Counted from the first letter of the stretch, positions 43,333-52,750 are shown. The stretch is DNA of 64,000 nucleotides from Woeseiaceae bacterium (GCA_028277185.1 JANQGQ010000035.1:1-64000), one strand, 5' to 3'. Translations and numbers: made by a program. The notes: generated from the letters alone by a model not told the origin.

Positions 43333-43655
43333 ATGTCCGGCGCCAGTTCCTGATCCTTTCTGATCTCGGCCACCACGCCGTCTTCGAACTCGATGGAGAC
43401 CCAGCGCTTGAAGCCGGCGTCTTTGCGGCCGATCTTCAGGTAGTAGACGTAGTCCCAGCGATCGCGGCTAAAGGGGTCGTCGATCATTGGCGTGCCGAGC
43501 AGAAAGCGGACCTGACTCTGCGTCATGCCAATGGCGACCTGCTCGACGTCCTCCTCCTCGAGCAGATTTCCCTGGGAGATGTTGGCGCGGTAGACGCAGG
43601 CCGAGCTGGTGAGGAGCACGGCTGCAACGAGCAATATCAGGTTCAATCTGTGCAT
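43329..43655 (-). CDS. bamE: Outer-membrane assembly lipoprotein BamE
   Basis: Small lipoprotein of the BAM beta-barrel assembly complex. 108 residues: signal LILLVAAVLLTSSAC with Cys about residue 20, then the SmpA/OmlA domain: QGNLLEEEDVEQVAIGMTQSQVRFLLGTPMI, DRWDYVYYLK and VSIEFEDGVVAEI. The ATG at 43655 fits the signal. A TAAAAT lies 10 bases upstream on the minus strand. It is divergent from fur, the usual fur-bamE arrangement in pseudomonads. Confidence 0.94.
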   Translation of the reverse strand: MHRLNLILLVAAVLLTSSACVYRANISQGNLLEEEDVEQVAIGMTQSQVRFLLGTPMIDDPFSRDRWDYVYYLKIGRKDAGFKRWVSIEFEDGVVAEIRKDQELAPDI

Positions 43656-43679
43656 AGCGCTAGCGATTTTAAGCCCGGG

Positions 43680-43710
43680 TTGGCGCAAACGCGCCAGCGG
43701 CGCATAATAC
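43680..43710 (+). promoter_or_regulatory. Promoter of fur
   Basis: TTGGCG at 43680-43685 and ATAATA at 43704-43709 with an 18-base spacer, about 50 bases before the fur start, in the bamE-fur divergent region. Confidence 0.5.
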
Positions 43711-43759
43711 CCGCTTGCCTCACGAGGCGATAGCCAGCCCGACAACGGAACCCGCGTAC

Positions 43760-44176
43760 ATGGAGCAACGCCAGGAACTGCGTAAAGCAGGACTCAAGAT
43801 AACCCTCCCACGCCTCAAGATTCTCGAAATCCTCGAGAGCTCGAAGCAGCGCCACCTGAGCGCGGAAGACATCTACAAGGACCTGCTCGATTCGGGCGAG
43901 GAAATCGGCCTCGCGACCGTGTATCGCGTGCTCACGCAGTTCGAAGGAGCCGGTCTCGTCACGCGGCACAACTTCGAAGGCGGCAGCTCGGTATTCGAGT
44001 TCGACGACGGCGAGCACCACGATCACATGGTCTGCGTCGAGACCGGCGACGTCATCGAGTTCGTCAACGACGACATCGAGCGTCTGCAGCACGAGATCGC
44101 CGAGGAGTCCGGCTACGAGATCGTCGATCACAATCTCGTGCTGTACGTCCGCCCGATCGGCAAGAAGAAGAAATAG
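43760..44176 (+). CDS. fur: Ferric uptake regulator Fur
   Basis: Iron-responsive repressor, 138 residues. The winged helix includes ITLPRLKILEILESSKQRHLSAEDIYKDLL and IGLATVYRVLTQFEGAGLV; the dimerisation/metal domain has HHDHMVCVETGDVIEF. The basic tail ends KKKK. It represses iron uptake genes, and Zur is a related family; the sequence with HHDHM and a single Cys fits Fur rather than Zur. The ATG at 43760 is the family start (MEQRQELRKAGLKITLPR). It may act on the metal uptake operon 4 kb away. Confidence 0.95.
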   Translation: MEQRQELRKAGLKITLPRLKILEILESSKQRHLSAEDIYKDLLDSGEEIGLATVYRVLTQFEGAGLVTRHNFEGGSSVFEFDDGEHHDHMVCVETGDVIEFVNDDIERLQHEIAEESGYEIVDHNLVLYVRPIGKKKK

Positions 44177-44183
44177 AGCCGGG

Positions 44184-44208
44184 TTCCGGCCAGAGACTCA
44201 GGCCGGAA
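44184..44208. terminator. Hairpin after fur
   Basis: TTCCGGCC (44184-44191) and GGCCGGAA (44201-44208) form an 8-bp stem with a 9-base loop, 7 bases after the fur stop. No T-run follows on the plus strand, so termination efficiency is uncertain; it could serve both fur and recN. Confidence 0.55.
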
Positions 44209-44212
44209 ATAA

Positions 44213-44241
44213 GGTGTCAGACACGTTAAAACGTGTCAGGC
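44213..44241. repeat. Inverted repeat with TGTCAG direct repeats
   Basis: GACACGTT (44220-44227) and AACGTGTC (44230-44237) form an 8-bp stem with loop AA, flanked by two TGTCAG copies. The motif GGTGTCAGACAC resembles the GGTGTCAGGCACC core of the large repeat at 57791-57867, so both may belong to one dispersed repeat family. It lies between the convergent fur and recN genes. Confidence 0.55.
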
Positions 44242-44249
44242 AGGCGTTC

Positions 44250-45932
44250 TCAGGCCCGTTTCCGCCCGGACCGGGCGAGCATCTCCGCCGCGTGCTCGCG
44301 GGTCGTTGCCGTGATGTCGACACCGCCGAGCATCCGCGCGACCTCATCGATGCGCTCGTCGTGACTCAGTTCGGCCGCGGTCGTGCGGGTGGCCTTGCCG
44401 TCGGTGACCTTTGCGATCCGGAAGTGCCGGTCCGCGAGGGCGGCGACCTGCGGCAAGTGCGTGACGCACAGCACCTGCCGTGACTGGCCAAGGTCGGCGA
44501 GGCGCCGGCCCACCATTTCGGCGACGCCGCCGCCCACGCCGGAATCGACTTCGTCGAAGATCATTGTCGGAATCCGGCTGCCGTCGCTTGCGATCACCTG
44601 TATCGCGAGGCTCATCCGCGACAGCTCGCCGCCCGAAGCCACCTTCGACAGCGGAGCCGTCGGCTGTCCGGGGTTCGCGCTGATCAGGAACTCGATGTCG
44701 TCGAGCCCCGAGGCTCGCGCCTGCTCCGGTGCCAGCGCAGCGACCCGGATCTCGAAACGGCCGCCGGTCATTCCGAGTCCCTGCATGGCGTCGCTGACGT
44801 CGGCGCCGAACCTCGCCGCGGCCTTCTGCCGCTTCGCCGACAGCTTCTTCGCCGCTTCTACATACGCGTCGCGCGCAGCGTCCAGCATTGCCTCCAGTTC
44901 CCGGCCGCGCTCGGCTGCGTTGCCGAGTTCGTCGAGCTCCCGTGCGAGTTGCTCGAGGACGTCCGGCAGCGCCTCGGGCTCGGTACGGTGCTTGCGCGCC
45001 GCGGCCTTGAGGTCGGCAAGGCGGTCCTCGACCCACGCCTGGCGTCCGGGGTCGGCATCCAGCGAGCCGACGTAGCGCGCCAGCCCGGCGCCGGCTTCGT
45101 CGAGCTGTATACCGGCCGCGTCGAGATAGCCGGCGATCTCGCCGAGCGATTCGTCGAGTTCCGCCATCGCTTCGACGGCTTTTTGTGCTTCCGCGACCAG
45201 GGCGATCGCGTTGCCCGCGTCGTTTTCGCTCACGGCCGCCATCGCGCGGCGCGCCCCGTCGGCGAGTCGCCCGCTGTTGCGCAGGCGCTGCTGCTCGGAC
45301 CCGAGTTCGGCGAACTCGCCGGCGTCCGGCGCAAGCTGCCGAAGCTCGTCGAGCTGGAAGGTCAGGAGGTCGATGCGCGATGCGCGGTCCGCCTCCCTCG
45401 AGGCGGCTGATTCCAGCTCGTCCGCCAGCTGGCGGTAGCAGGCGTGGCGCTCCCGGCACTCGCCGACCTCAGCCGCCAGCCCGCCGAAATGATCGAGCAG
45501 TTCCCGCTGTACGTCGCGGCGCGTCAGCGACTGGTGGAAGTGCTGGCCGTGGATGTCGACGAGAAAGTCGCCGAGGGTCTTGAGCTGCTGCATCGTGACG
45601 GCATTGCCGTTGATGAAAGCGCGCGACCGGCCGTCCGCGCCGATTACCCGGCGTATCAGACAGCCGCCGTCGGCATCGAGCTCGTTGTCCTCGAGCCAGG
45701 CGCGGGCTTCCGCAAGCCGCGAGACGTCGAATTCGGCGCTGAATTCGGCGCGCCGGGCATCGGGGCGGACGGCCTTGCTGCCGCCACGTTCGCCGAGGGC
45801 CAGCGCAAGCGCGTCGATCAGGATCGACTTGCCGGCGCCGGTCTCGCCCGTGAGCACCGTCATGCCGCTCCCGAATTCGACCTCGATGCGATCGACGATC
45901 GCGAAGTCGCGTACGTTGAGCGCAATCAGCAC
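44250..45932 (-). CDS. recN: DNA repair protein RecN
   Basis: SMC-like ATPase acting in double-strand-break repair. 560 residues: N-terminal ATPase half with Walker A LTGETGAGKSILIDAL (about 27-42), a central coiled-coil (about 150-370), and the C-terminal half with the signature ASGGELSRMSLAIQVI and Walker B MIFDEVDSGVGGGVAEMVGRRL, then HLPQVAALADRHFRI. Length is normal. It overlaps nadK by seven bases on the same strand and so is probably co-translated with it. Induction by SOS is usual; no clear LexA box was found before nadK. Confidence 0.96.
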   Translation of the reverse strand: MLIALNVRDFAIVDRIEVEFGSGMTVLTGETGAGKSILIDALALALGERGGSKAVRPDARRAEFSAEFDVSRLAEARAWLEDNELDADGGCLIRRVIGADGRSRAFINGNAVTMQQLKTLGDFLVDIHGQHFHQSLTRRDVQRELLDHFGGLAAEVGECRERHACYRQLADELESAASREADRASRIDLLTFQLDELRQLAPDAGEFAELGSEQQRLRNSGRLADGARRAMAAVSENDAGNAIALVAEAQKAVEAMAELDESLGEIAGYLDAAGIQLDEAGAGLARYVGSLDADPGRQAWVEDRLADLKAAARKHRTEPEALPDVLEQLARELDELGNAAERGRELEAMLDAARDAYVEAAKKLSAKRQKAAARFGADVSDAMQGLGMTGGRFEIRVAALAPEQARASGLDDIEFLISANPGQPTAPLSKVASGGELSRMSLAIQVIASDGSRIPTMIFDEVDSGVGGGVAEMVGRRLADLGQSRQVLCVTHLPQVAALADRHFRIAKVTDGKATRTTAAELSHDERIDEVARMLGGVDITATTREHAAEMLARSGRKRA

Positions 45933-46819
45933 GTACCCGGACCGCTGCCGCGCGTTCGCATGTCGCGGCCCCAGTAGAGTTTCGAGCGCAGGATTTCGTA
46001 GTAGTCGTAACCGGGCGGGTGGATCAGTGTGACCGGCCTCGCCGACTCGGCGATGCGCAGGCGGTCGTCAGGCCGGATTTCGCCGATGGCATGGCCGTCT
46101 GCCGTGACTTCGGCCTTGGTGTCGTCCCGTTCGAGCATCCGGACATCGATCGGCTCGTCGGACGGAATCACGATCGGCCGGTCGGTGAGCGTATGTGGGC
46201 AAATCGGCACGACTACGACGGCGCGCAGGCCCGGTTCGATGATCGGGCCGCCGCAGCTCAGCGAGTAAGCGGTCGAACCGGTCGGGGTTGCAACGATCAG
46301 GCCGTCGCCCGCATGGGTGTTGACATAGCCGCCGGCGACGCGCGTCTCGAAGTCGACCATCCGGCCCGTTTCGCGACGCTGCAGCACGATGTCGTTCAGC
46401 GCCTCCGCTTCGATTCGGGTCCCGTCGGGCCGGGTCAGGACCGCGGTCAGGGTCAGTCGCTCTTCGCGTGAGTATTCGCCCGCGAGGACGTGATCCACGC
46501 TGGCGAGCATCTCGTCGGGCGTGATGTCGGCGAGAAAACCGAGCCGGCCGCGATTGACGCCGAGCAGGGGTACGTCGTGGCCGCGCGCGACGCCGGCTGC
46601 GTAGAGCATCGTGCCGTCGCCGCCGATCGCGATGATCAGGTCGACATTGGCGGCCAGTTCCGCCTCCGGAATCCGCTCGACCGGCAGATCGACCCCGTCC
46701 GGCGCCACGATATGGACGTTCGCGTGCGAGAGGTGCCCGGCCAGCGCGTTCATCGGTTCCGTCACGCGGGGGTCGTCATGGCGGCCCAACAGACCGATCC
46801 GCTTGAAGTGCTGCTGCAT
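45926..46819 (-). CDS. nadK: NAD kinase
   Basis: Phosphorylates NAD to NADP. 297 residues: N-terminal Rossmann-like half with RIGLLGRHDD and the GGDG motif (IAIGGDGTMLYAAG), the diacylglycerol-kinase-like core with NRGRLGFLADI and LNDIVLQR, and the C-terminal TPTGSTAYSLSCGGPI and HTLTDRPIV. The ATG at 46819 begins MQQHFKRIGLLG. It is divergent from hrcA and overlaps recN downstream. The nadK-recN pair is common in gammaproteobacteria. Confidence 0.95.
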   Translation of the reverse strand: MQQHFKRIGLLGRHDDPRVTEPMNALAGHLSHANVHIVAPDGVDLPVERIPEAELAANVDLIIAIGGDGTMLYAAGVARGHDVPLLGVNRGRLGFLADITPDEMLASVDHVLAGEYSREERLTLTAVLTRPDGTRIEAEALNDIVLQRRETGRMVDFETRVAGGYVNTHAGDGLIVATPTGSTAYSLSCGGPIIEPGLRAVVVVPICPHTLTDRPIVIPSDEPIDVRMLERDDTKAEVTADGHAIGEIRPDDRLRIAESARPVTLIHPPGYDYYEILRSKLYWGRDMRTRGSGPGTC

Positions 46820-46875
46820 GCGGGAATTGTTGCAGACCCTTGACCGGCCGCCAAGCCGTTGCTAGAACCAGATCG

Positions 46876-47928
46876 ATGTCGGGAGAAGGATCCAGCAAGC
46901 AGCCCAACGAGCGCGCGCAGCACCTGCTGCGCGCCCTGATCCAGCGCTACATCCGCGACGGTCAGCCGATCGGTTCGCGCACGCTGTCCAGGGACTCCGG
47001 ACTCGATCTGAGCCCGGCAACGATCCGCAACGTCATGAGCGATCTGGAGGACCTCGGACTCGTGGCGGCGCCGCACACGTCCGCGGGCCGCGTACCGACA
47101 CCGAAGGGCTACCGGCTTTTCGTCGACACGCTGGTGCGTTACCGGGCGCCGCAGGACGGTGAGCTGGAGCGGCTGCAGTCGAGGCTCAACGAGGAGTCGG
47201 AGAGCCCCGATGCCTTACTCGGCTCGGTGTCGCGCATGCTGTCCGAGATAACGAGCCTGGCCGGCGTCGTCGGCCTGCCGAGGGAGCAGCACTCGACGTT
47301 GCGGCAGATCGAGTTTCTGCCGCTGTCCGACAGCCGGATACTCGTCATCCTCGTCATCAACGATCGCGAGGTGCAAAACCGCATTCTGCATGTGGACCGG
47401 TGCTTCGAGGAGGGCGAGCTCGTGCAGGCGGCCAACTTCATCAATGAGCACTATGCGGGTGCCGATCTTGCCAGCATCCGCGGCCGGCTCGTCGAGGACC
47501 TGGAGGGTCTGCGCACGTCGATGAATCAGGCGATGGTCGACATCATCGCCGTCGCTCAGGCGGCCTTCAAACCGGAAGCCGGAGCCGACGTGAAAGTATC
47601 CGGCCAGACGAACCTGATGACCTTCGCCGAGTTGTCCGATATCGAGACGCTCAAGCGTCTGTTCGACGCGTTTTCGCGAAAACGCATGATGCTCGATCTT
47701 CTCGATCGCAGTTTGAGCGCCGATGGCGTGCAGGTGTTCATCGGCGAGGAATCCGGGTTCAGGATTCTCGACGATCTCAGCGTCGTGACGGCACCGTATC
47801 GCAGCGACGACGGCACGATCGGCGTGCTCGGGGTCATCGGGCCGACGCGCATGGCCTACGACCGCGTCGTTCCGGTCGTCGACATCACAGCCCGGCTGCT
47901 CGGACGTGCACTGAACCAGCGCGGCTGA
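46876..47928 (+). CDS. hrcA: Heat-inducible transcription repressor HrcA
   Basis: Represses heat-shock genes by binding CIRCE inverted repeats; GroEL keeps it active. 350 residues: winged-helix N-terminus with AQHLLRALIQRYIRDGQPIGSRTLSR and LSPATIRNVMSDLEDLGL, then AGRVPTPKGYRLFVD. The rest is the dimerisation/IDD domain ending VVDITARLLGRALNQ. ATG at 46876 gives MSGEGSSKQPNERAQ. No TTAGCACTC/GAGTGCTAA operator is visible before hrcA, grpE, dnaK or dnaJ. It is the first of hrcA-grpE-dnaK-dnaJ. Confidence 0.94.
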   Translation: MSGEGSSKQPNERAQHLLRALIQRYIRDGQPIGSRTLSRDSGLDLSPATIRNVMSDLEDLGLVAAPHTSAGRVPTPKGYRLFVDTLVRYRAPQDGELERLQSRLNEESESPDALLGSVSRMLSEITSLAGVVGLPREQHSTLRQIEFLPLSDSRILVILVINDREVQNRILHVDRCFEEGELVQAANFINEHYAGADLASIRGRLVEDLEGLRTSMNQAMVDIIAVAQAAFKPEAGADVKVSGQTNLMTFAELSDIETLKRLFDAFSRKRMMLDLLDRSLSADGVQVFIGEESGFRILDDLSVVTAPYRSDDGTIGVLGVIGPTRMAYDRVVPVVDITARLLGRALNQRG

Positions 47929-47971
47929 GACCGCGCCGCGCCGGTTGCGCGGACGCAAGGCCCCGGTGGCT

Positions 47972-47999
47972 CTTGATATTTGCGGCCGAATCCCCACAC
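47972..47999 (+). promoter_or_regulatory. Sigma-32 heat-shock promoter of grpE
   Basis: CTTGATA at 47972-47978, 13-base spacer, CCCCACAC at 47992-47999. This fits the RpoH consensus CTTGAAA-N13-14-CCCCATNT with few mismatches, and lies 51 bases before the grpE start. Confidence 0.75.
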
Positions 48000-48050
48000 T
48001 CCGCCCATCAGCGGCCTGGCCGCCAACCTGACAAAGCCTGCGAGGACCCT

Positions 48051-48641
48051 ATGAACGACACGGCCCGGGAGCCTGAGGCCGCCGAGGACGCGGCGGACAC
48101 CGACGCTACCGAAGATCGGGATGCAAGCGAGGCCGATAGCGGCGGGAGCAGCGAACTCGAAGCCGCGCTGGCGAAAGCCGAGGAAAACTGGGAACGCTAT
48201 CTGCGTGCGGCGGCGGAGCTGGACAACGTTCGCAAGCGCGCGTCGCGTGACGTCGAGAAGGCGCGCAAGTTCGCGCTGGAGAGTTTTGGCCGCGATTTGT
48301 TGGATGTGCGCGACAGCCTGGAGATGGGTCTCGCCGCAGCGGAGACCGCCGACGCAGACAGCCTCCGCGAGGGCAGCGCCGCCACGCTGAAGCTGCTCGA
48401 GACCGTCATGGAGCGCTTCGGAGTCGAGCAGCTCGACCCCGCCGGTGAGCCCTTCGATCCGGAGCTGCACGAAGCGATGACGATGCAGCCGTCCGCCGAT
48501 GCCGAGCCGAACTCGGTCCTCACCGTGATTCAGAAAGGCTATACGCTGAACGGCCGGCTGCTCAGGCCCGCGCGGGTAATCGTCGCCGCACCGCCGCCGA
48601 TCGAAGACCAGGACGACCGCCAGGCCCCGCCAAAGCCTTGA
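48051..48641 (+). CDS. grpE: Nucleotide exchange factor GrpE
   Basis: DnaK cochaperone that releases ADP. 196 residues: acidic disordered N-terminus (about 1-40), long helix (about 40-90, [35 protein letters not shown]), and the beta domain with [24 protein letters not shown] and [29 protein letters not shown] lies just before the ATG at 48051. Its own sigma-32 promoter is at 47972-47999. The stop codon lies inside the -35 of the dnaK promoter. Confidence 0.95.
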   Translation: MNDTAREPEAAEDAADTDATEDRDASEADSGGSSELEAALAKAEENWERYLRAAAELDNVRKRASRDVEKARKFALESFGRDLLDVRDSLEMGLAAAETADADSLREGSAATLKLLETVMERFGVEQLDPAGEPFDPELHEAMTMQPSADAEPNSVLTVIQKGYTLNGRLLRPARVIVAAPPPIEDQDDRQAPPKP

Positions 48642-48664
48642 ATCCCGGGCTCATGGCCCCACCT
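48637..48664 (+). promoter_or_regulatory. Sigma-32 promoter of dnaK, overlapping the grpE stop
   Basis: CTTGAAT at 48637-48643 (the TGA of grpE is 48639-48641), 13-base spacer, CCCCACCT at 48657-48664. A close match to the RpoH consensus, 36 bases before the dnaK ATG. Confidence 0.75.
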
Positions 48665-48699
48665 CGAACGCAATTGAAAATGCCCTCTGGAGCGAAAAG

Positions 48700-50643
48700 A
48701 TGGGAAAAGTGATTGGTATTGACCTCGGGACGACGAACTCCTGCGTCGCCGTGATGGAGGGCGACCAGCCGAAGGTCATCGAAAACAGCGAAGGCGATCG
48801 CACGACGCCGTCAATCGTCGCGTTCAGCAAAGACGATCAGGTACTGGTCGGGCAATCCGCCAAACGGCAGGCCGTGACCAACCCGGGCAACACGCTGTTC
48901 GCCGTGAAGCGCCTGATCGGACGCCGCTTCGAAGACGACGTCGTGCAGCGGGATATCGACATGGTGCCGTACAGCATCGTCAAGGCCGACAACGGTGACG
49001 CCTGGGTCGAGGCAAACGGCAAGAAGCTGGCGCCGCCGGAAATCTCGGCGCGCGTGCTCATGAAGATGAAGAAGACCGCGGAGGATTATCTCGGCCACGA
49101 GGTAACCGAAGCCGTGGTCACGGTGCCGGCCTATTTCAACGACTCGCAGCGTCAGGCAACCAAGGATGCCGGCAAGATCGCGGGTCTCGAAGTCAAGCGC
49201 ATCATCAACGAGCCGACGGCCGCAGCGCTGGCCTATGGCATGGACAAGAAGCGTGGCGACGCCAGGATCGCCGTGTTCGACCTCGGCGGCGGTACTTTCG
49301 ACGTGTCGATCATCGAGATCGCCGAAGTCGACGGCGAGCACCAGTTCGAGGTTCTCGCGACCAACGGCGATACGTTCCTGGGCGGCGAGGACTTCGACCT
49401 CAGGATCATCGAGTACCTGACGGCGGAGTTCGAGCGCGAGAGCGGTGTGGATATCTCCAAAGATCCGCTCGCGATGCAGCGCCTCAAGGAAGCCGCCGAA
49501 AAAGCGAAGATCGAACTCAGCTCGCAGCAGCAGACCGAGGTGAACCTGCCGTACATCACGGCCGATGCAAGCGGTCCGAAGCACCTCAACATCAAGCTCA
49601 CGCGTGCGAAGCTCGAAGCGCTCGTCGATTCCCTGATCGAACGGACGATCGAGCCCTGCAAGATCGCGCTCAAGGACGCGGGCCTCAAGGTCAACGAGAT
49701 CGACGACGTAATCCTCGTGGGTGGTCAGACTCGTATGCCCAAGGTTCAGGAGGCCGTGCAGAACTTCTTCGGTAAGGAACCGAAGCGCGACGTCAATCCC
49801 GACGAAGCCGTAGCGCTTGGCGCGGCGATCCAGGGCGGCGTGCTCTCCGGCGACGTCAAGGACGTTTTGCTGCTCGACGTCACGCCGCTGTCGCTCGGTA
49901 TCGAAACGCTGGGCGGCGTCATGACCAAGCTGATCGAAAAGAACACGACGATTCCGGCGAACGCCGAGCAGGTGTTCTCGACGGCGGACGACAATCAGAC
50001 GGCCGTGACGATTCACGTGCTGCAGGGTGAGCGCGAACGCGCGGCCGACAACAAGTCGCTCGGGCGCTTCGACCTCGCCGATATTCCGCCCGCGCCGCGC
50101 GGCCTGCCGCAGATCGAGGTGACCTTCGACATCGATGCGAACGGTATCCTCAACGTGTCGGCCAGGGACAAGGCGACGGGTAAGAGCCAGAACATCGTCA
50201 TCAAGGCATCGAGCGGTCTGTCGGAAGACGAGATCGAGAAGATGGTCGCGGATGCCGAGAGCCACGCCGAGGAAGACCGGAAGTTCCGGGAACTCGTCGA
50301 CGTTCGCAATCAGGCCGACGGCCTGATCCATGCGGCCGAGAAGACGCTTGCCGATCTCGGCGAGAAAGCGACGAGCGAGGAGCGGCATGCGGTAGAGTCT
50401 GCCATCGCGGACCTCAAGCAGGCGCTCGAAGGCGACGACAAGGCAGCCATCGAGACGAAGACCGCGGCGCTGACCGAGGCGTCGGGCGGGCTGGCGCAGA
50501 AGCTCTATGCGGAACAGGCCGCGTCGGCGTCCGGGGACGCGGATGCGGCGGATGCGGGCGCCGAGTCGGCCAGCGGCGACGACGTCGTCGATGCTGAGTT
50601 CGAGGAAGTCGACAAGGACGACGCCGACAAGAAGGCGTCCTGA
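48700..50643 (+). CDS. dnaK: Molecular chaperone DnaK (Hsp70)
   Basis: Hsp70 chaperone. 647 residues: ATPase domain (about 1-385) with [33 protein letters not shown] and [16 protein letters not shown]; linker with [16 protein letters not shown]; substrate-binding domain and an acidic Ala/Asp/Lys-rich tail. Length is normal. GGAG lies upstream of the ATG. It is expressed with grpE and dnaJ, from a sigma-32 promoter in front of it. A 10-bp hairpin separates it from dnaJ. Confidence 0.98.
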   Translation: MGKVIGIDLGTTNSCVAVMEGDQPKVIENSEGDRTTPSIVAFSKDDQVLVGQSAKRQAVTNPGNTLFAVKRLIGRRFEDDVVQRDIDMVPYSIVKADNGDAWVEANGKKLAPPEISARVLMKMKKTAEDYLGHEVTEAVVTVPAYFNDSQRQATKDAGKIAGLEVKRIINEPTAAALAYGMDKKRGDARIAVFDLGGGTFDVSIIEIAEVDGEHQFEVLATNGDTFLGGEDFDLRIIEYLTAEFERESGVDISKDPLAMQRLKEAAEKAKIELSSQQQTEVNLPYITADASGPKHLNIKLTRAKLEALVDSLIERTIEPCKIALKDAGLKVNEIDDVILVGGQTRMPKVQEAVQNFFGKEPKRDVNPDEAVALGAAIQGGVLSGDVKDVLLLDVTPLSLGIETLGGVMTKLIEKNTTIPANAEQVFSTADDNQTAVTIHVLQGERERAADNKSLGRFDLADIPPAPRGLPQIEVTFDIDANGILNVSARDKATGKSQNIVIKASSGLSEDEIEKMVADAESHAEEDRKFRELVDVRNQADGLIHAAEKTLADLGEKATSEERHAVESAIADLKQALEGDDKAAIETKTAALTEASGGLAQKLYAEQAASASGDADAADAGAESASGDDVVDAEFEEVDKDDADKKAS

Positions 50644-50669
50644 GGGCGCGAAGCCCGATGAGTGAACAA

Positions 50670-50694
50670 CGGGGTGCCGCTTGCCGGCACCCCG
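50670..50694 (+). terminator. Intergenic hairpin between dnaK and dnaJ
   Basis: CGGGGTGCCG (50670-50679) and CGGCACCCCG (50685-50694) form a perfect 10-bp stem with a 5-base loop. No T-run follows (CTTGTGTGG), so it may attenuate or stabilise the dnaK mRNA rather than end it, giving less dnaJ. Confidence 0.6.
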
Positions 50695-50711
50695 CTTGTG
50701 TGGATTGAGAC

Positions 50712-51845
50712 ATGGCGAAACGCGATTACTACGAAGTGCTTGGCGTCTCGAAAACCGCATCGGCGGACGAGATGAAGAAGGCCTATCGCCGCCTCGCCAT
50801 GAAGTATCACCCCGACCGCAACAAGGACGACGCGGACTCCGAGCAGAAGTTCAAGGAGGCGAAGGAAGCCTGGGAAGTGCTTTCCGACGCCGAGAAGCGC
50901 GCGGCTTACGACCGCTTCGGCCACGCGGGCGTCAATGCCAGCGCCGGAGGCGGTCCGGGTCCCGGCGGATTCGGTGCCGAGGGCTTCGGTGACATCTTCG
51001 GCGACGTGTTCGGCGATATCTTCGGCGGCGGTCGGCGCGGCGGCAGCCAGGTGTTTCGCGGTGCCGATCTCGCCTACGAGTTGCGCCTCGATCTGGAGAA
51101 GGCCGTCTCGGGCGATAACGTTACGATCGACGTATCGACCCAGGTGACCTGCGACACGTGCGGCGGGAGCGGCGCGAAGAAGGGCACGCAGCCGACGACC
51201 TGCACCACCTGCGGCGGCGTCGGCCAGGTGCGCATGCAGCAGGGGTTCTTTTCGATCCAGCAGACTTGTCCGACCTGCAAGGGCACCGGCAAGATCATTA
51301 CGGATCCCTGCGAAACCTGCCATGGCGCCGGACGGGTCCGCAAAACGAAGACGCTCTCGGTCAAGGTACCGGCAGGCGTCGACGACGGCGATCGTATCCG
51401 GCTGACGGGCGAGGGCGAAGCCGGCCGCAACGGCGGCCCCGCCGGTGACCTGTATGTCGAGATCCGCGTCAATCCGCACAAGCTCTTCGACCGCGATGGC
51501 GCCGATCTGGCGTGCGAAGTGCCCGTAAGCTTCGCGACGGCGACGCTTGGCGGCGAAGTCGAACTGCCGACGCTCGACGGCCACGTGTCGCTGAAGATTC
51601 CGGCGGGTACCCAGTCCGGCAAGACCTTCCGCCTGCGAGGCAAGGGCGTCGTAACCGTTCGCGACCCACGGAAAGGGGATCTGTTCGCCAGGGTGCTGGT
51701 CGAAACTCCCGTCAATCTCACCGCGGAACAGAAGAGCCAGCTGGAGAAGTTCGACAAATCGCTGCGGGCGGGCGGCGACAAGCACAACCCGCGCGCCGGG
51801 GGCTGGCTGGACAGCGTCAAGCGCTTCTTCGAGAACATCGGCTGA
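50712..51845 (+). CDS. dnaJ: Chaperone DnaJ (Hsp40)
   Basis: DnaK cochaperone, 377 residues. J domain (about 1-70) with [21 protein letters not shown] and HPDRN; Gly/Phe-rich linker (about 75-115); zinc domain with four repeats CxxCxGxG ([32 protein letters not shown]); then the C-terminal peptide-binding domains. Complete and typical. It follows dnaK after a 68-base gap with a hairpin. dapB follows after 9 bases. Confidence 0.97.
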   Translation: MAKRDYYEVLGVSKTASADEMKKAYRRLAMKYHPDRNKDDADSEQKFKEAKEAWEVLSDAEKRAAYDRFGHAGVNASAGGGPGPGGFGAEGFGDIFGDVFGDIFGGGRRGGSQVFRGADLAYELRLDLEKAVSGDNVTIDVSTQVTCDTCGGSGAKKGTQPTTCTTCGGVGQVRMQQGFFSIQQTCPTCKGTGKIITDPCETCHGAGRVRKTKTLSVKVPAGVDDGDRIRLTGEGEAGRNGGPAGDLYVEIRVNPHKLFDRDGADLACEVPVSFATATLGGEVELPTLDGHVSLKIPAGTQSGKTFRLRGKGVVTVRDPRKGDLFARVLVETPVNLTAEQKSQLEKFDKSLRAGGDKHNPRAGGWLDSVKRFFENIG

Positions 51846-51854
51846 GCCGCCGGC

Positions 51855-52637
51855 ATGAGCCCCGTACGGACAGGCCTGGCGGGTGCGGGGCGGATGGCTC
51901 AGGCGATAGCGGCTCTGGCCGCCGAAGACCCCGGCTTTTCCGTCGCGGGCGTATGGGCCCGGGATCCGGACGCGGTCCGGGAGGCCTTTCCCGCGGGGAC
52001 ACCGCTAAGCGACGACCTCGCGGCGGTGGTCCGCGACTCCGAGGTGCTCATCGATTTCAGCCTGCCGGGCGCCGTCGCGGCGGTCGCGTCCGCGGCAGCC
52101 GGGGGCGGCACCCCGCTGGTCTGTGGCGTCAGCGGTCTCGGCTCTTCCGAACTCGCCGCACTCCGGGACGCCGCTGCTTCGGTGCCGGTCGTCTACGACC
52201 GCAACATGAGCCAGGGTATCGCCGTTCTGAGCGCGCTGGTCGAGTCCGCGGCGCGGTCCCTCGACGCCGTGTTCAAGGTCCGTATCGACGAAACGCACCA
52301 CGTTGCCAAGAAGGACGCGCCGTCCGGCACGGCGCTCAAACTCGGTGAGGTCGTCGCCGGCGCCCGCGGCCGGGATTTCGCGGCCGTTCGCTGGTATGAG
52401 CCCGATGCCGACCCGGATAGCGCACCGGACGATGCGGTTCGCTTCGTCGTGGAGCGGCGCGGCGAGGTTCCGGGGGACCATGACGTCGTGTTCGCGTCGT
52501 CGTCGGAGCGCGTCACGTTGAGCCACAGCGTCACGACGCGCGACGTGTTCGCACAAGGCGCGCTGCGCGCCGCGCGCTGGGTCGTGCGTCAGCCGCCGGG
52601 GCTGTACGACATGCGGGACGTGCTCGGATTGTCCTGA
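51855..52637 (+). CDS. dapB: 4-hydroxy-tetrahydrodipicolinate reductase
   Basis: NAD(P)H-dependent step of lysine and diaminopimelate synthesis. 260 residues: N-terminal dinucleotide loop GLAGAGRMAQAIA, VLIDFSLPGAV and the catalytic segment ETHHVAKKDAPSGTALKLGE, with HTLSHSV-like later part (VTLSHSVTTRDVFAQGAL) and a final helix. It overlaps nothing and lies just after dnaJ, as in pseudomonads. Confidence 0.94.
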   Translation: MSPVRTGLAGAGRMAQAIAALAAEDPGFSVAGVWARDPDAVREAFPAGTPLSDDLAAVVRDSEVLIDFSLPGAVAAVASAAAGGGTPLVCGVSGLGSSELAALRDAAASVPVVYDRNMSQGIAVLSALVESAARSLDAVFKVRIDETHHVAKKDAPSGTALKLGEVVAGARGRDFAAVRWYEPDADPDSAPDDAVRFVVERRGEVPGDHDVVFASSSERVTLSHSVTTRDVFAQGALRAARWVVRQPPGLYDMRDVLGLS

Positions 52638-52721
52638 GGAATTCAGCCGCCCGGACTGCTGGCGCCTCAAAGCGGCCTTCTGTAAACTACGCCGGATCGC
52701 TGAGCGGTCAGCGAAGTCATG

Positions 52722-52750
52722 AGCGGAAGCCGTCCAGCGCTTCCGCTTTT
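52722..52750 (+). terminator. Rho-independent terminator between dapB and carA
   Basis: AGCGGAAGC (52722-52730) pairs with GCTTCCGCT (52739-52747), loop of 8 bases, followed by TTTT. It is about 85 bases after the dapB stop. It could end the heat-shock/dapB transcript, or act in a carA leader; a -10-like TAAACT upstream at about 52683 leaves this open. Confidence 0.7.

Noticed and set aside
48811..50760. Long minus-strand open frame opposite dnaK
   Set aside because: Mirror of dnaK codon use; no family features.
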